DNA from: Candidatus Obscuribacterales bacterium
GTDB taxonomy: Bacteria; Cyanobacteriota; Vampirovibrionia; Obscuribacterales; Obscuribacteraceae
DNA: 32,933 nucleotides
Direction of reading: 5' to 3'
Assembly: GCA_020050835.1 (NCBI GenBank)
Contig: JAGVKB010000027.1
Coordinates: 1-32,933, forward strand
Shown here: positions 21,471-28,765 of the stretch, piece after piece
Position numbering within the stretch: the stretch's first letter is position 1
Layout of the letters: each line of letters starts with the position of its first letter
Program-made: the position numbers and the translations under genes
The notes under the pieces: model-generated
The model's database searches: none
What the model was told of the DNA's origin: nothing
What the model saw: the letters and a program-made list of their open reading frames with translations, nothing else

Positions 21471-22991
21471 ATGGGTAATGATTTACAGCCAAACGACCGC
21501 TTTGCCGCCAAGCGCGCGGCCATGATCGACGAACTGTTCGCCAAGCTCTTCCTGTTGGGCGGCTGGGTAGGCGCGACCGACACTTACAAGCGCACCATGT
21601 TCGCCGCATTCGCCGATATCGCCACGGCGCACGCCGGCTACAGCCTGACCATGCGCCGCGGCTTGCCCGAGCCGGGCGCAGGCGACCAGCTGGTGATGGC
21701 CGGACACGAAGCGATGCTGGCCCAGTGGTTCCACCGCCCGCTCAAGCGGTCGGACAACGAGCTGGCTCGACTCTGGTACAGTCAGCACTCCAACGTGAAA
21801 GCTTTCCCGCACGAGCTGTGGGACGCCATCCACGCCAGCCAGACCGGCGAGGACATTCATCTGCCGGTGGACATCTGGGGATTCCCAGGCGGGCAGACCT
21901 TCCTGAAGGGCGTGCCTTGCCTGTCCTTCGAGGGCATGGGCGGCGCCATCTCCTATCTGGAACCGGCGATGTGCCGGTACTTCGCGCCGGTCATCTTCGC
22001 CACCAAGGCCCGCTTGATGAAAGAAGCCAGTCCGCGCGATGCCGAGTTCGGTCTGCGAGCCGCTCCGGTCGAGGTCTGCAACTTGATCCTGCTGCTGGCG
22101 CGTTACGTCGGCGGCGGCGGCAAGCTCACCTCGAATGACACCGCCGAGTTTCTCTTCCCCGAACTCTTCGCCTCCATCGGCACGATCGGTCACGAGCTGA
22201 TGTGCTCCAACCAGTCGTTCGATAAGGCGCTCGGTCTGGCCGAACGCGAGATGATGGACCGCTTCGTCAGCAAGATGGGCTCGGCATCGCTCCTGTGCGA
22301 CCTGGTCGACGCTGAAACCGTCGGACTGGAAAACGCGCTGTGGGTGATCAAGAACCATCCGGAGACGGACCGGGTCGGCATTCGCGTCGACTCGGGAAAC
22401 ATCGCCGAGCAGTGCGTGCTTTACTTCAACCGCATCAAGGCGCTCGGCATCAAGCCGCGCACGATCGTGTTCGAGGACGAAGTGGAGCCCGAGAAGGTCA
22501 AGGAGGTCTACCGGCATTTCCGGGCAGCTACCGGCGAAGAGCCCACCATGCTGTTTCCCGGTGCCGGCGGTTACTGGTGGCGTCTGGTTCACCGGGACAC
22601 GCTCTCGACCGCCTTCAAGCGCAGCGCCACCGGCGCCAACCCGAACGTCAAGTTCTCCAACAGCCCGGGCAAGGAGTCGCTGGGCGGCTATCTGCGCGTC
22701 TACGGCAAGGATGACAGCCTGGTAATCGCCGACAAGTCCGAGACTGTCGACGGCGAGCCGCTGTTCGTCAAGCTCGTGGAGAACGGGCGGGTAGTCTACG
22801 ACGAAAGTTACCAGCAACAAGCGGCGCGCACCGAGCGCACCTGGAGCAAGTACACGAAAGTGACGCTTTCTCCTCTGGTGCGGCGATACAAGGACAAGTT
22901 CAACGCCATGCGGGACCACGAGATCGCCGAGGCCAAGGCTCGATTGACCGCTGGACAAAGCGAATCTTCGCCAGCCCAACCGGCAGCCTGA
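21471..22991 (+). CDS. pncB: Nicotinate phosphoribosyltransferase-like enzyme
   Basis: Converts nicotinate and PRPP to nicotinate mononucleotide. The 506-aa protein has the NAPRTase order: AEFGLRAAP (191-199, the E.GLR nicotinate/phosphate site), GGGGKLTSNDTA (214-225, like GGF.GTSN..A), GTIGHELM (237-244) with the histidine that is phosphorylated in the family (His241), LVDAETV (278-284, like LVDTY), and GIRVDSGN (303-310, the conserved RxDSGD). It is longer and divergent compared with classical PncB (about 400 aa). Nicotinamide phosphoribosyltransferase (NadV/NAMPT) was considered but its G.G..HL/GTDT motifs are absent. The neighbouring nicotinamidase and NadD agree with nicotinate as substrate. 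The C-terminal 60 residues are basic, then Ser/Ala/Pro-rich. Start preceded by GAAGGAG. Confidence 0.8.
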   Translation: MGNDLQPNDRFAAKRAAMIDELFAKLFLLGGWVGATDTYKRTMFAAFADIATAHAGYSLTMRRGLPEPGAGDQLVMAGHEAMLAQWFHRPLKRSDNELARLWYSQHSNVKAFPHELWDAIHASQTGEDIHLPVDIWGFPGGQTFLKGVPCLSFEGMGGAISYLEPAMCRYFAPVIFATKARLMKEASPRDAEFGLRAAPVEVCNLILLLARYVGGGGKLTSNDTAEFLFPELFASIGTIGHELMCSNQSFDKALGLAEREMMDRFVSKMGSASLLCDLVDAETVGLENALWVIKNHPETDRVGIRVDSGNIAEQCVLYFNRIKALGIKPRTIVFEDEVEPEKVKEVYRHFRAATGEEPTMLFPGAGGYWWRLVHRDTLSTAFKRSATGANPNVKFSNSPGKESLGGYLRVYGKDDSLVIADKSETVDGEPLFVKLVENGRVVYDESYQQQAARTERTWSKYTKVTLSPLVRRYKDKFNAMRDHEIAEAKARLTAGQSESSPAQPAA

Positions 22992-23056
22992 CGTTCTACT
23001 CGGCACCGCCTGCGGGCGATGTCCGATTGCTTTCGACTGAACAGATAGAGACTACA

Positions 23057-23078
23057 ACCGGCGGTCTAGGCCGCCGGT
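23057..23078 (+). repeat. Hairpin upstream of nadE
   Basis: ACCGGCGG (23057-23064) pairs perfectly with CCGCCGGT (23071-23078), loop TCTAGG, immediately before the AGGAGG ribosome binding site of nadE. Confidence 0.5.
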
Positions 23079-23098
23079 CCTCTAACAGGAGGTTCGAC

Positions 23099-25138
23099 AT
23101 GTCTGCAAACAAAGCTGCCCGGCGGCGAGCCAAGGTGCCGCAGACGAACTACGGTTTCGTTCGCGTGGCCACGGCTTCGCCCAAGATCAAGGTAGCCGAC
23201 TGCCAGTACAACGCCGCGCAGGTAATCGACGTGATGGCTGAGGCCGGAAAAGAGGGAGCGACCGTGCTCGTCTTTCCGGAGCTCAACCTGACCGGCTACA
23301 CCTGCGCCGATCTCTTCCACCAGCGGCCGCTGCAGCAGGGTGCGCTCGACGCGCTCAAAACAGTCACGGCCGCATCAGCAAAATGGTTCGCCGGCGTCGT
23401 CTTCGTCGGCATCCCGCTGGTGGTGGACGAACAGCTCTTCAACTGCGCCGTGGCAATCTGCCGCGGACAGATTCTCGGTGTGGTGCCCAAGCTGTTCCCG
23501 CCGACCTACAAGGAGTTCTACGAGGCACGCTGGTTTCGCAGCGGAGCCGCGGCGATCAGTCGGGAGGTGGTGCTAAACGGTCAAACCGTACCGTTCGGCA
23601 CCGACCTGCTCTTCTGCGCCACCGACGTGGAAGACCTGGTTATCGGCGCCGAAATCTGCGAAGACCTCTGGACGGCCGTGCCGCCCAGCTCGATGCATGC
23701 GCTGCACGGAGCGACAGTGCTCGTCAACTTGTCGGCCAGCAACGAGCTGATCGGTAAAGCGAGCTATCGCCGCCAGCTGGTCAGCAACCAGTCCGCGCGC
23801 TGCATCGCCGCCTATCTCTACAGCTCCTGCGGCGTGCACGAGTCGACCACCGATGTTGTCTTCGGCGGGCATTGCATGATCGCTGAAAACGGCGCGATGC
23901 TGGCCGAGTCGAAGCGCTTCCGGCGCGACAACGTGCTGTTGCTGGCTGACATAGACCTGGAGCGGATGCACATCGATCGCGTGCGCACCAACAGCTTCGG
24001 CAACTCGCTGCTCTACCTGTCGCTCAAGCGAGAGTACCGTCGCATCCCGTTTGCCGCCGGCAAGCTGGTGGCGCCGGCTCGCCTGCTGCGCGAGATCGAA
24101 GCGCATCCGTTCGTGCCGCGCGGCGAAAGCCAGCTGCGCGAACGTTGCGAAGAGATCTTCAACATCCAGGTGGCGGCGCTGGCCAAGCGGCTGGAACACG
24201 TCAACTCCACGCACGTGACTGTCGGCGTATCCGGCGGGCTCGACTCGACGCTCGCGCTTTTGGTGATGTGCAAGGTGGCGGACCTGATCGGCTGGGAGCG
24301 CAGCCGGATTCATGCCTACACCATGCCGGGCTTCGGCACCACCAAGCGCACCAAGCGCAACGCTCATGCGCTGATGGAGCAACTCGGAGTCACCGTCAAA
24401 GAGGTGGACATCCGCAAGATGTGCATCGAAGAGATGGTGGCGGTCGGTCACAAGCCGTTCGGCATCGATCTGACCGGCCTGAGCCTCGACCAGCTCATGG
24501 AGCAACTGGTCAATCTGCCGCCTGATTGCAAAGACCTGGCGTTCGAGAACGTGCAGGCCAGGATGCGCACGCTCATCCTGATGAACGCCGGTTTCACGGT
24601 CGGCACCGGTGACCTCTCCGAACTCATTCTCGGCTGGTGCACCTACAACGCCGACCACATGAGCGGCTACAACCCGAATGCCAGCATTCCCAAGACTCTG
24701 GTGAAATTCCTGGTCCGCTGGGCTGCCGGCAACGAGTTCGAAGGTCCGGTCAGGGACACTCTGATGGACATCTTCAACACGGAGATTTCGCCCGAGCTCT
24801 TGCCCACCACGAAGGACGGGCAGATCGCGCAGAAGACGGAGTCGGTCGTCGGTCCCTACGAACTGCACGACTTCTTCATCTACTACGTGCTCCGCTTCGG
24901 GATGTCACCGGAAAAGATCCTCTACCTGGCATCACAAGCGAAGTTCGACGCGGCCTACTCGGACGAGACGATTCGCCGGTGGCTGAAGGTAATGATCACT
25001 CGTTTCTTCAGCCAGCAGTTCAAGCGCTCCTGCCTGCCGGACGGGCCCAAAGTCGGCTCGGTAAGCGTGTCGCCGCGCGGCGACCTCCGAATGCCGAGCG
25101 ATGCCCTGGCCACGCTCTGGCTGAAATGGGCTTCCTGA
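23099..25138 (+). CDS. nadE: Glutamine-dependent NAD+ synthetase
   Basis: Amidates deamido-NAD to NAD+ using glutamine and ATP. The 679-aa length and two-domain plan match the long glutamine-dependent type known from mycobacteria. Glutaminase (nitrilase-fold) domain: FPELNLTG with Glu61, VPKLFPPTYKEFYE with Lys131, GAEICEDLW with the nucleophile Cys187, so the Glu-Lys-Cys triad is intact. Synthetase domain: P-loop SGGLDS (378-383), MPGFGTTKRTKRNA, ENVQARMRT, GTGDLSELILGW and the C-terminal TTKDGQIAQKTE and YELHDFF stretches. The start at 23099 has AGGAGG at 6-nt spacing; 24 upstream codons are excluded. It is the last biosynthetic step of the cassette. Confidence 0.93.
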   Translation: MSANKAARRRAKVPQTNYGFVRVATASPKIKVADCQYNAAQVIDVMAEAGKEGATVLVFPELNLTGYTCADLFHQRPLQQGALDALKTVTAASAKWFAGVVFVGIPLVVDEQLFNCAVAICRGQILGVVPKLFPPTYKEFYEARWFRSGAAAISREVVLNGQTVPFGTDLLFCATDVEDLVIGAEICEDLWTAVPPSSMHALHGATVLVNLSASNELIGKASYRRQLVSNQSARCIAAYLYSSCGVHESTTDVVFGGHCMIAENGAMLAESKRFRRDNVLLLADIDLERMHIDRVRTNSFGNSLLYLSLKREYRRIPFAAGKLVAPARLLREIEAHPFVPRGESQLRERCEEIFNIQVAALAKRLEHVNSTHVTVGVSGGLDSTLALLVMCKVADLIGWERSRIHAYTMPGFGTTKRTKRNAHALMEQLGVTVKEVDIRKMCIEEMVAVGHKPFGIDLTGLSLDQLMEQLVNLPPDCKDLAFENVQARMRTLILMNAGFTVGTGDLSELILGWCTYNADHMSGYNPNASIPKTLVKFLVRWAAGNEFEGPVRDTLMDIFNTEISPELLPTTKDGQIAQKTESVVGPYELHDFFIYYVLRFGMSPEKILYLASQAKFDAAYSDETIRRWLKVMITRFFSQQFKRSCLPDGPKVGSVSVSPRGDLRMPSDALATLWLKWAS

Positions 25139-25179
25139 CGTCTGCAGAAATGCGGGCAGATCGTCATCGCTGATGCTAT

Positions 25180-25197
25180 CTTCTTTCTCGGAAGAAG
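25180..25197 (+). repeat. Weak hairpin between nadE and pncA
   Basis: CTTCTT (25180-25185) pairs with AAGAAG (25192-25197), loop TCTCGG. Weak compared with the other intergenic stems. Confidence 0.25.
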
Positions 25198-25256
25198 GAA
25201 GCAAGTGTGAGACGAGGGTGAACGCGTCAAACCTTATCTCTTAAAAGGACGGGACC

Positions 25257-25928
25257 ATGACCACCATGCAGATCAAACGCGCCCTCGTGCGCGTCGATAT
25301 CCAGAACGGCTTCATGCCGCTGGACCCGGGCATCCCTGGCACCGGCGAACTACCGGTCGAAGGCGCTCCGGCGATTGTTGCCGCAGTCAATGCGCTCTCG
25401 CGCTCGCCGTTCTTCGACCTGGTAGTGGACACGCAGGACTACCACCCGGCGGACCACGGCAGCTTCTACACGATGCATCCCGGCAAGAGCGCCAACGAAG
25501 TCGTCGACCTGTTCGGGCTCAGTCAGATCCTCTGGAACCCGCATTGCCGGCAGAACACGCCTGGTTGCGAGTTCTATCCGACGCTCGACCGCTCGCGCGT
25601 CGCCAAGGTGATTCAGAAGGGCACGGACAAGACGGTCGACAGCTACAGCGGCTTCTGGGACAACGGCAAGCGCAAGTCGACCGGACTGGCCGACTACCTG
25701 GTGAGCGAGGGCGTCACCCACGTCTACGTCGTCGGCGTCACCCGTCCGTTCTGCCCGTCATGGACCGCCATCGACTCGGCCGAAGCAGGCTTCAAGACCT
25801 TCCTGGTGGTCGACGCCTGCAGCCTGCTCGAGCTTGCGCCGGGCGCCGGAGAGACAGACCTGCTCGCCCTCAGGGGTAAGCAGGTTGAAATCGTAAGCAG
25901 CTCCGACATCCTTGGACAAACTGCGTAA
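25257..25928 (+). CDS. pncA: Nicotinamidase (isochorismatase fold)
   Basis: Hydrolyses nicotinamide to nicotinate and ammonia, feeding the PncB-like enzyme. 223 aa. Seen: catalytic Asp14 in VDIQNGF (13-19), metal site DTQDYHPADHGSF (58-70) with Asp61, His63 and His67, catalytic Lys121 in IQKGTD, DSYSGF (128-133), and nucleophile Cys166 in VGVTRPFCPSW (159-169). The last motif normally reads GLATDYCV; here the cysteine is kept but flanking ATDY is replaced by TRPF, an unusual change near the active site that could alter rate or substrate choice. The C-terminus has ELAPGAGETDLLAL in place of the usual acidic helix. Start at 25257 has AAAAGGA upstream. Last gene of the NAD cassette. Confidence 0.85.
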   Translation: MTTMQIKRALVRVDIQNGFMPLDPGIPGTGELPVEGAPAIVAAVNALSRSPFFDLVVDTQDYHPADHGSFYTMHPGKSANEVVDLFGLSQILWNPHCRQNTPGCEFYPTLDRSRVAKVIQKGTDKTVDSYSGFWDNGKRKSTGLADYLVSEGVTHVYVVGVTRPFCPSWTAIDSAEAGFKTFLVVDACSLLELAPGAGETDLLALRGKQVEIVSSSDILGQTA

Positions 25929-26016
25929 GCCGCAACAAGGCGGAAACCACCTGCTGCAGGGGCGGTTACTTTTAGCGGGAACTGTTGCAGTGACTGAAGA
26001 TTGAAAGTCCTGCTGT

Positions 26017-26042
26017 AGCGGCGATGCCGTGCATCGCCCGGC
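26017..26042 (+). repeat. REP-like element, copy 2
   Basis: GTAGCGGCGATGCCGTGCAT followed by CGCCCGG; GGCGATGC (26020-26027) pairs with GCATCGCC (26031-26038). It differs from the copy at 8761-8794 (read on the minus strand) at only two positions over about 27 nt. It lies roughly 90 nt downstream of pncA, in the same orientation relative to that gene as copy 1 has to its own gene (downstream, same sense). Confidence 0.65.
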
Positions 26043-26076
26043 TGCCGCCGTGCCAGACCGCTCCGGCGGATAACAT

Positions 26077-26112
26077 CAGCCGCCTGCCACTCGCACGGGC
26101 AGCAGGCGGCTG
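26077..26112 (+). repeat. Hairpin downstream of pncA
   Basis: CAGCCGCCTGC (26077-26087) pairs perfectly with GCAGGCGGCTG (26102-26112). Nearby, ACCAGCGCTGGT at 26204-26215 is a perfect 12-bp palindrome. Together with the REP-like copy they fill the 315-nt gap before the rhomboid gene; no U-tract is seen. Confidence 0.5.
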
Positions 26113-26243
26113 CGACGCTGGAGCTTCGATTGCAAACAGCGCCACATTGCGTGCTCAAAACGGGCGAAGCCGACCGCTTCGCTCGAGACTTCAGCGGCAT
26201 GACACCAGCGCTGGTATCACGCCGCTGGCAGTGGAGACTACCC

Positions 26244-26924
26244 ATGAAGGACCACTTCTTCTTCGACCCGGGCGACGGCGACGAGCCCCGTCCGGAAACA
26301 TCAAGCGAAAGGCTCGAGCCGATCACCGCCGACCCAGGCTTCATTGCGCTGCTCTGGGCGCTCGGTCTGGCCTACCTGGCGACCTGCTGCCTGGAGGAAG
26401 TCGGACTTGTCCTGCGCTCTCGAACCTTGGTTGGCTTCGCCCGGCTCCTGATGGACGCCGGCGCGCTCGACACTCGCCTGCTCGACGGCGACCTCTGGCG
26501 ACCGCTGACCAATATCTTCCTGCATGCCGACTTCGGCCATCTGTTCGGCAACCTGGTCTGCCTGCTGCCGCTGGCGGCGATCGTCAGGCACTGGACGCGC
26601 TGGTGGCTGGGAGCGTTCATCGCCTGCGGAGTCGCCGGCGGTCTGCTGCAGATCATCATCCACCCCGACACCAGTGTGATCGGCGCCTCCGGCGGCATCT
26701 CCGGATTGGCAGGAGTCGGCATCGTCTGCGCCTGGCGCTTGATCAAGTCCGGCCAGCGGCTCTCGCTGGCGGTACCGGTGCTGGTGCTGATTGCCGTCTT
26801 CATCTACCTGCAATTCATCGGCGCCGCCTCCGGCAAGGCTCAGAACGTAGCCCACATGGCACACCTGGGCGGACTGCTTGCCGGACTGCTGATGGGCCGG
26901 TGTCTGCCGCTCAGGCTGCCCTGA
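26244..26924 (+). CDS. Rhomboid family intramembrane serine protease
   Basis: 226-aa membrane protein with about six spans. Rhomboid signatures: WRPLTNIFLHADFGHLFGNL (85-104) with His94, His99 and Asn103; GASGGISG (147-154) with catalytic Ser149; AHMAHLGG (203-210) with catalytic His207. The Ser/His dyad is intact, so it should be active, cutting transmembrane substrates near their lumenal edge. A charged N-terminal tail (1-30, acidic) precedes the first span. The start at 26244 has GGAG 8 nt upstream; a 38-codon-longer frame has no ribosome binding site. It sits after the NAD cassette on the same strand. Its natural substrate cannot be told. Confidence 0.9.
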   Translation: MKDHFFFDPGDGDEPRPETSSERLEPITADPGFIALLWALGLAYLATCCLEEVGLVLRSRTLVGFARLLMDAGALDTRLLDGDLWRPLTNIFLHADFGHLFGNLVCLLPLAAIVRHWTRWWLGAFIACGVAGGLLQIIIHPDTSVIGASGGISGLAGVGIVCAWRLIKSGQRLSLAVPVLVLIAVFIYLQFIGAASGKAQNVAHMAHLGGLLAGLLMGRCLPLRLP

Positions 26925-26977
26925 CGGTCTTTCTTTCGCCGAGCCGTGTTTGTCAAAGCACCGGCCGGATTCGCCCA

Positions 26978-27004
26978 GCCGGGCAGGCAGTCCGCCTGCC
27001 CGGC
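26978..27004 (+). repeat. Hairpin upstream of the radical SAM gene
   Basis: GCCGGGCAGGC (26978-26988) pairs perfectly with GCCTGCCCGGC (26994-27004), loop AGTCC. The ribosome binding site AAGGAG follows about 12 nt later. Confidence 0.5.
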
Positions 27005-27028
27005 ATTGATAGCGCAAGGAGATACGAC

Positions 27029-28075
27029 ATGAAAATCACGACTCTCTCGATTGTCGCGGGCAGCCTGGCTTGCCAGGCGAAATGCCCGTTCTGCGTTGCG
27101 CGCATGACGCCGAGCAACAACATGACCAACAAGCTGCCCGCGGTCAACTGGCGCAACTTCCGCAAGGCATGCCTGCTGGCCCAGTCCGGAGGCGCATCGA
27201 CGGTGCTGATCACCAGCAAGGGCGAACCGACGCTCTTTCCCGAGCAGGTGACGCAGTACCTCGAGCAGCTCTGGAGCTTCAACTTCCCGATCATCGAAAT
27301 GCAGACCAACGGCATCGCGATCGTCGAAGGGAAGGTGACCGAAGAGCAACTTCAGAAGTGGTACGAGCTCGGGCTGACTACTGTCGCCATCTCGATCGTC
27401 CACTACGACCCGGCCAAGAACCACGAGATCTACCTGCCTCACCGCAAACGCAAGGCTGCACCGCAGCTGTCGGCAGCTTGCACCCCCGGCGCCACCAACG
27501 GCGAGGCCAAGCCCGCCGGCACGCTGATCGACCTGCCGGTGCTGAACGGGCCGGCAGCAGAGACCACCTCACTCGGCGCCCAATTGACTGCGCGGGCGGC
27601 TGAAGGAGAAGCCGCAGGGTACATCGACCTGCCGAAGCTCTTCAAGCTGCTCCAGAAGCCGGAGCGCCGCTTCTCGATCCGGCTGACCTGCATCGCCGCC
27701 GACGGCTACATCGACAGCGGCGCCGAGCTCGAGAAGCTCCTGGCCTTCGCCGCCGCCAACCAGGTAGAGCAAGTCACCTTGACTCCGGTCACCAAGCCGT
27801 TCGACGCCGAGGACAAGGAGGCTTTCGACTGGGTGTCCAAGAACTTCCTGAAGCCGGATCAGCTGGCGAACATCAAGGAGTTTCTCGCCAAGAACGGCAA
27901 GATTGTCCGCCCAATGCCGCACGGAGCGGTAGTCTACGACGTCGGCGGGCAGAACCTTAACCTCTCCAACTGCTTGACCCGCGACTTGCAGCCGGATGAA
28001 GTTCGCAGCCTGATCTTTTTCCCGGACGGTCACGTCCGAACCAACTGGGACCTCGCCGGTTCGCTCCTGTTCTGA
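27029..28075 (+). CDS. Radical SAM protein of unknown substrate, 348 aa
   Basis: The iron-sulphur site CxxxCxxC is CQAKCPFC (Cys15, Cys19, Cys22), very close to the N-terminus. SKGEPTLF (63-70) takes the place of the GGEPT SAM-binding motif and EMQTNGI follows the next strand, both in the right order. An unusual insert of about 55 residues (around 150-195; Ala/Pro/Gly-rich, including TPGATNGEAKPAG) interrupts the barrel. The C-terminus has SNCLTRDL with one Cys, and FFPDGHVRTNWDLAG, which resembles the auxiliary part of molybdopterin- or peptide-modifying enzymes but lacks a Cys-rich SPASM cluster. The start at 27029 has AAGGAG 8 nt upstream. No precursor peptide gene is seen beside it. Substrate unknown. 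Confidence 0.8.
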   Translation: MKITTLSIVAGSLACQAKCPFCVARMTPSNNMTNKLPAVNWRNFRKACLLAQSGGASTVLITSKGEPTLFPEQVTQYLEQLWSFNFPIIEMQTNGIAIVEGKVTEEQLQKWYELGLTTVAISIVHYDPAKNHEIYLPHRKRKAAPQLSAACTPGATNGEAKPAGTLIDLPVLNGPAAETTSLGAQLTARAAEGEAAGYIDLPKLFKLLQKPERRFSIRLTCIAADGYIDSGAELEKLLAFAAANQVEQVTLTPVTKPFDAEDKEAFDWVSKNFLKPDQLANIKEFLAKNGKIVRPMPHGAVVYDVGGQNLNLSNCLTRDLQPDEVRSLIFFPDGHVRTNWDLAGSLLF

Positions 28076-28100
28076 GCGCGCCCCGCGAATCTCCCGCCCG

Positions 28101-28124
28101 GACCTGCTCCGATGGGAGCAGGTC
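28101..28124 (+). repeat. Hairpin between radical SAM and FtsH-like genes
   Basis: GACCTGCTCC (28101-28110) pairs perfectly with GGAGCAGGTC (28115-28124), loop GATG. It lies 26 nt after one stop codon and 41 nt before the next start. Confidence 0.5.
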
Positions 28125-28165
28125 CTGACTCCAGCCGCATCGTTACTGAAGGGAGTGATACAACC

Positions 28166-28675
28166 ATGACCTTTGCCCCATTGAAAGACGAGCAACGGCG
28201 ACGGATCGCTTGCCGCGAGGCAGGCGTATCGGTTGCCACCGTCAAACTCGCTACGCGCCGCGGACTCGTGCGCGTGCAGATCTACCCGAAATGTCGAGTG
28301 TTCGGGCAGACCGAATCACGCGCCAATCCGATCCAACGCCTCGCCAGCAAAGACGATCAGCTCGCCGACCTGTACATCGTGCTGGCCGGTCGCGCCGCCG
28401 AAGAGGTGCTCTTCGAGGACAAGTCTCCGCTGTCGGAGACGCACCTGCTCCAGGCCACGCGCATGGCGGAACTGCTTGCCACCAGATACGGTGTGAAAGC
28501 CAGCCCGGACGAGATCATCGCCCAGGCCTATGAATTCGTGAAGAAGTTCATCGAGCAGCACCGCGCAAGCGTGACTAACGTCGCCGAAGCGCTGCTTAAG
28601 CAAGGCGAACTCTCGGCCGAACAGGTCGAGGCGATCATCGACCGCACGCCGAGCGTGCTGCCGCCGACCACCTGA
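28166..28675 (+). CDS. FtsH peptidase-domain-like pseudoenzyme, 169 aa
   Basis: Resembles only the C-terminal M41 peptidase part of FtsH, with no AAA+ ATPase and no membrane span. The helical core LAGRAAEEVLF (73-83) and LQATRMAELLATRYGV (95-110) match the FtsH pattern 'laGRaAEe..f' and '..AT..A..M...yGm'. The zinc motif HEAGH is replaced by CREAGV (16-21): both His ligands are gone (Arg17, Val21), the Glu is kept, and the third ligand Asp is His93. It should not be an active zinc peptidase. It could bind substrates or FtsH itself as a decoy or adaptor; this is inference. Start at 28166, ribosome binding site GAAGGGAG. The neighbours are a radical SAM protein and a DUF4013 membrane protein. 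Confidence 0.75.
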   Translation: MTFAPLKDEQRRRIACREAGVSVATVKLATRRGLVRVQIYPKCRVFGQTESRANPIQRLASKDDQLADLYIVLAGRAAEEVLFEDKSPLSETHLLQATRMAELLATRYGVKASPDEIIAQAYEFVKKFIEQHRASVTNVAEALLKQGELSAEQVEAIIDRTPSVLPPTT

Positions 28676-28686
28676 AGTTCTTGTCG

Positions 28687-28737
28687 GGGCGGCTTTGACA
28701 ACCGCCCAGGCGTCGCGCTCCGTTTTGAAACGGAGCG
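28687..28737 (+). repeat. Double hairpin before the DUF4013 gene
   Basis: GGGCGG (28687-28692) pairs with CCGCCC (28702-28707), and CGCTCCGTTT (28716-28725) with AAACGGAGCG (28728-28737). The second has TGTTT after it, a short partial U-tract, so it may be a true terminator. Confidence 0.55.
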
Positions 28738-28765
28738 TGTTTCCAGCCAAAGAAAGGAGAGCAAC

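Noticed and set aside
21471-22991. Nicotinamide phosphoribosyltransferase (NadV/NAMPT)
   Set aside because: The motif order (E.GLR, GTIGH, R.DSG) is that of nicotinate phosphoribosyltransferases, and a nicotinamidase gene is next to it.
21483-23006. 507-codon open frame on the minus strand
   Set aside because: Exact antisense of the pncB-like gene; a GC-rich third-position artefact.
23573-24868. 431-codon open frame on the minus strand
   Set aside because: Antisense of nadE, whose catalytic motifs are all present on the plus strand.
26024-27028. Upstream extension of the radical SAM frame to 26024
   Set aside because: The extension overlaps the rhomboid gene out of frame and reads Arg/Pro-rich nonsense; the start at 27029 has a good AAGGAG.
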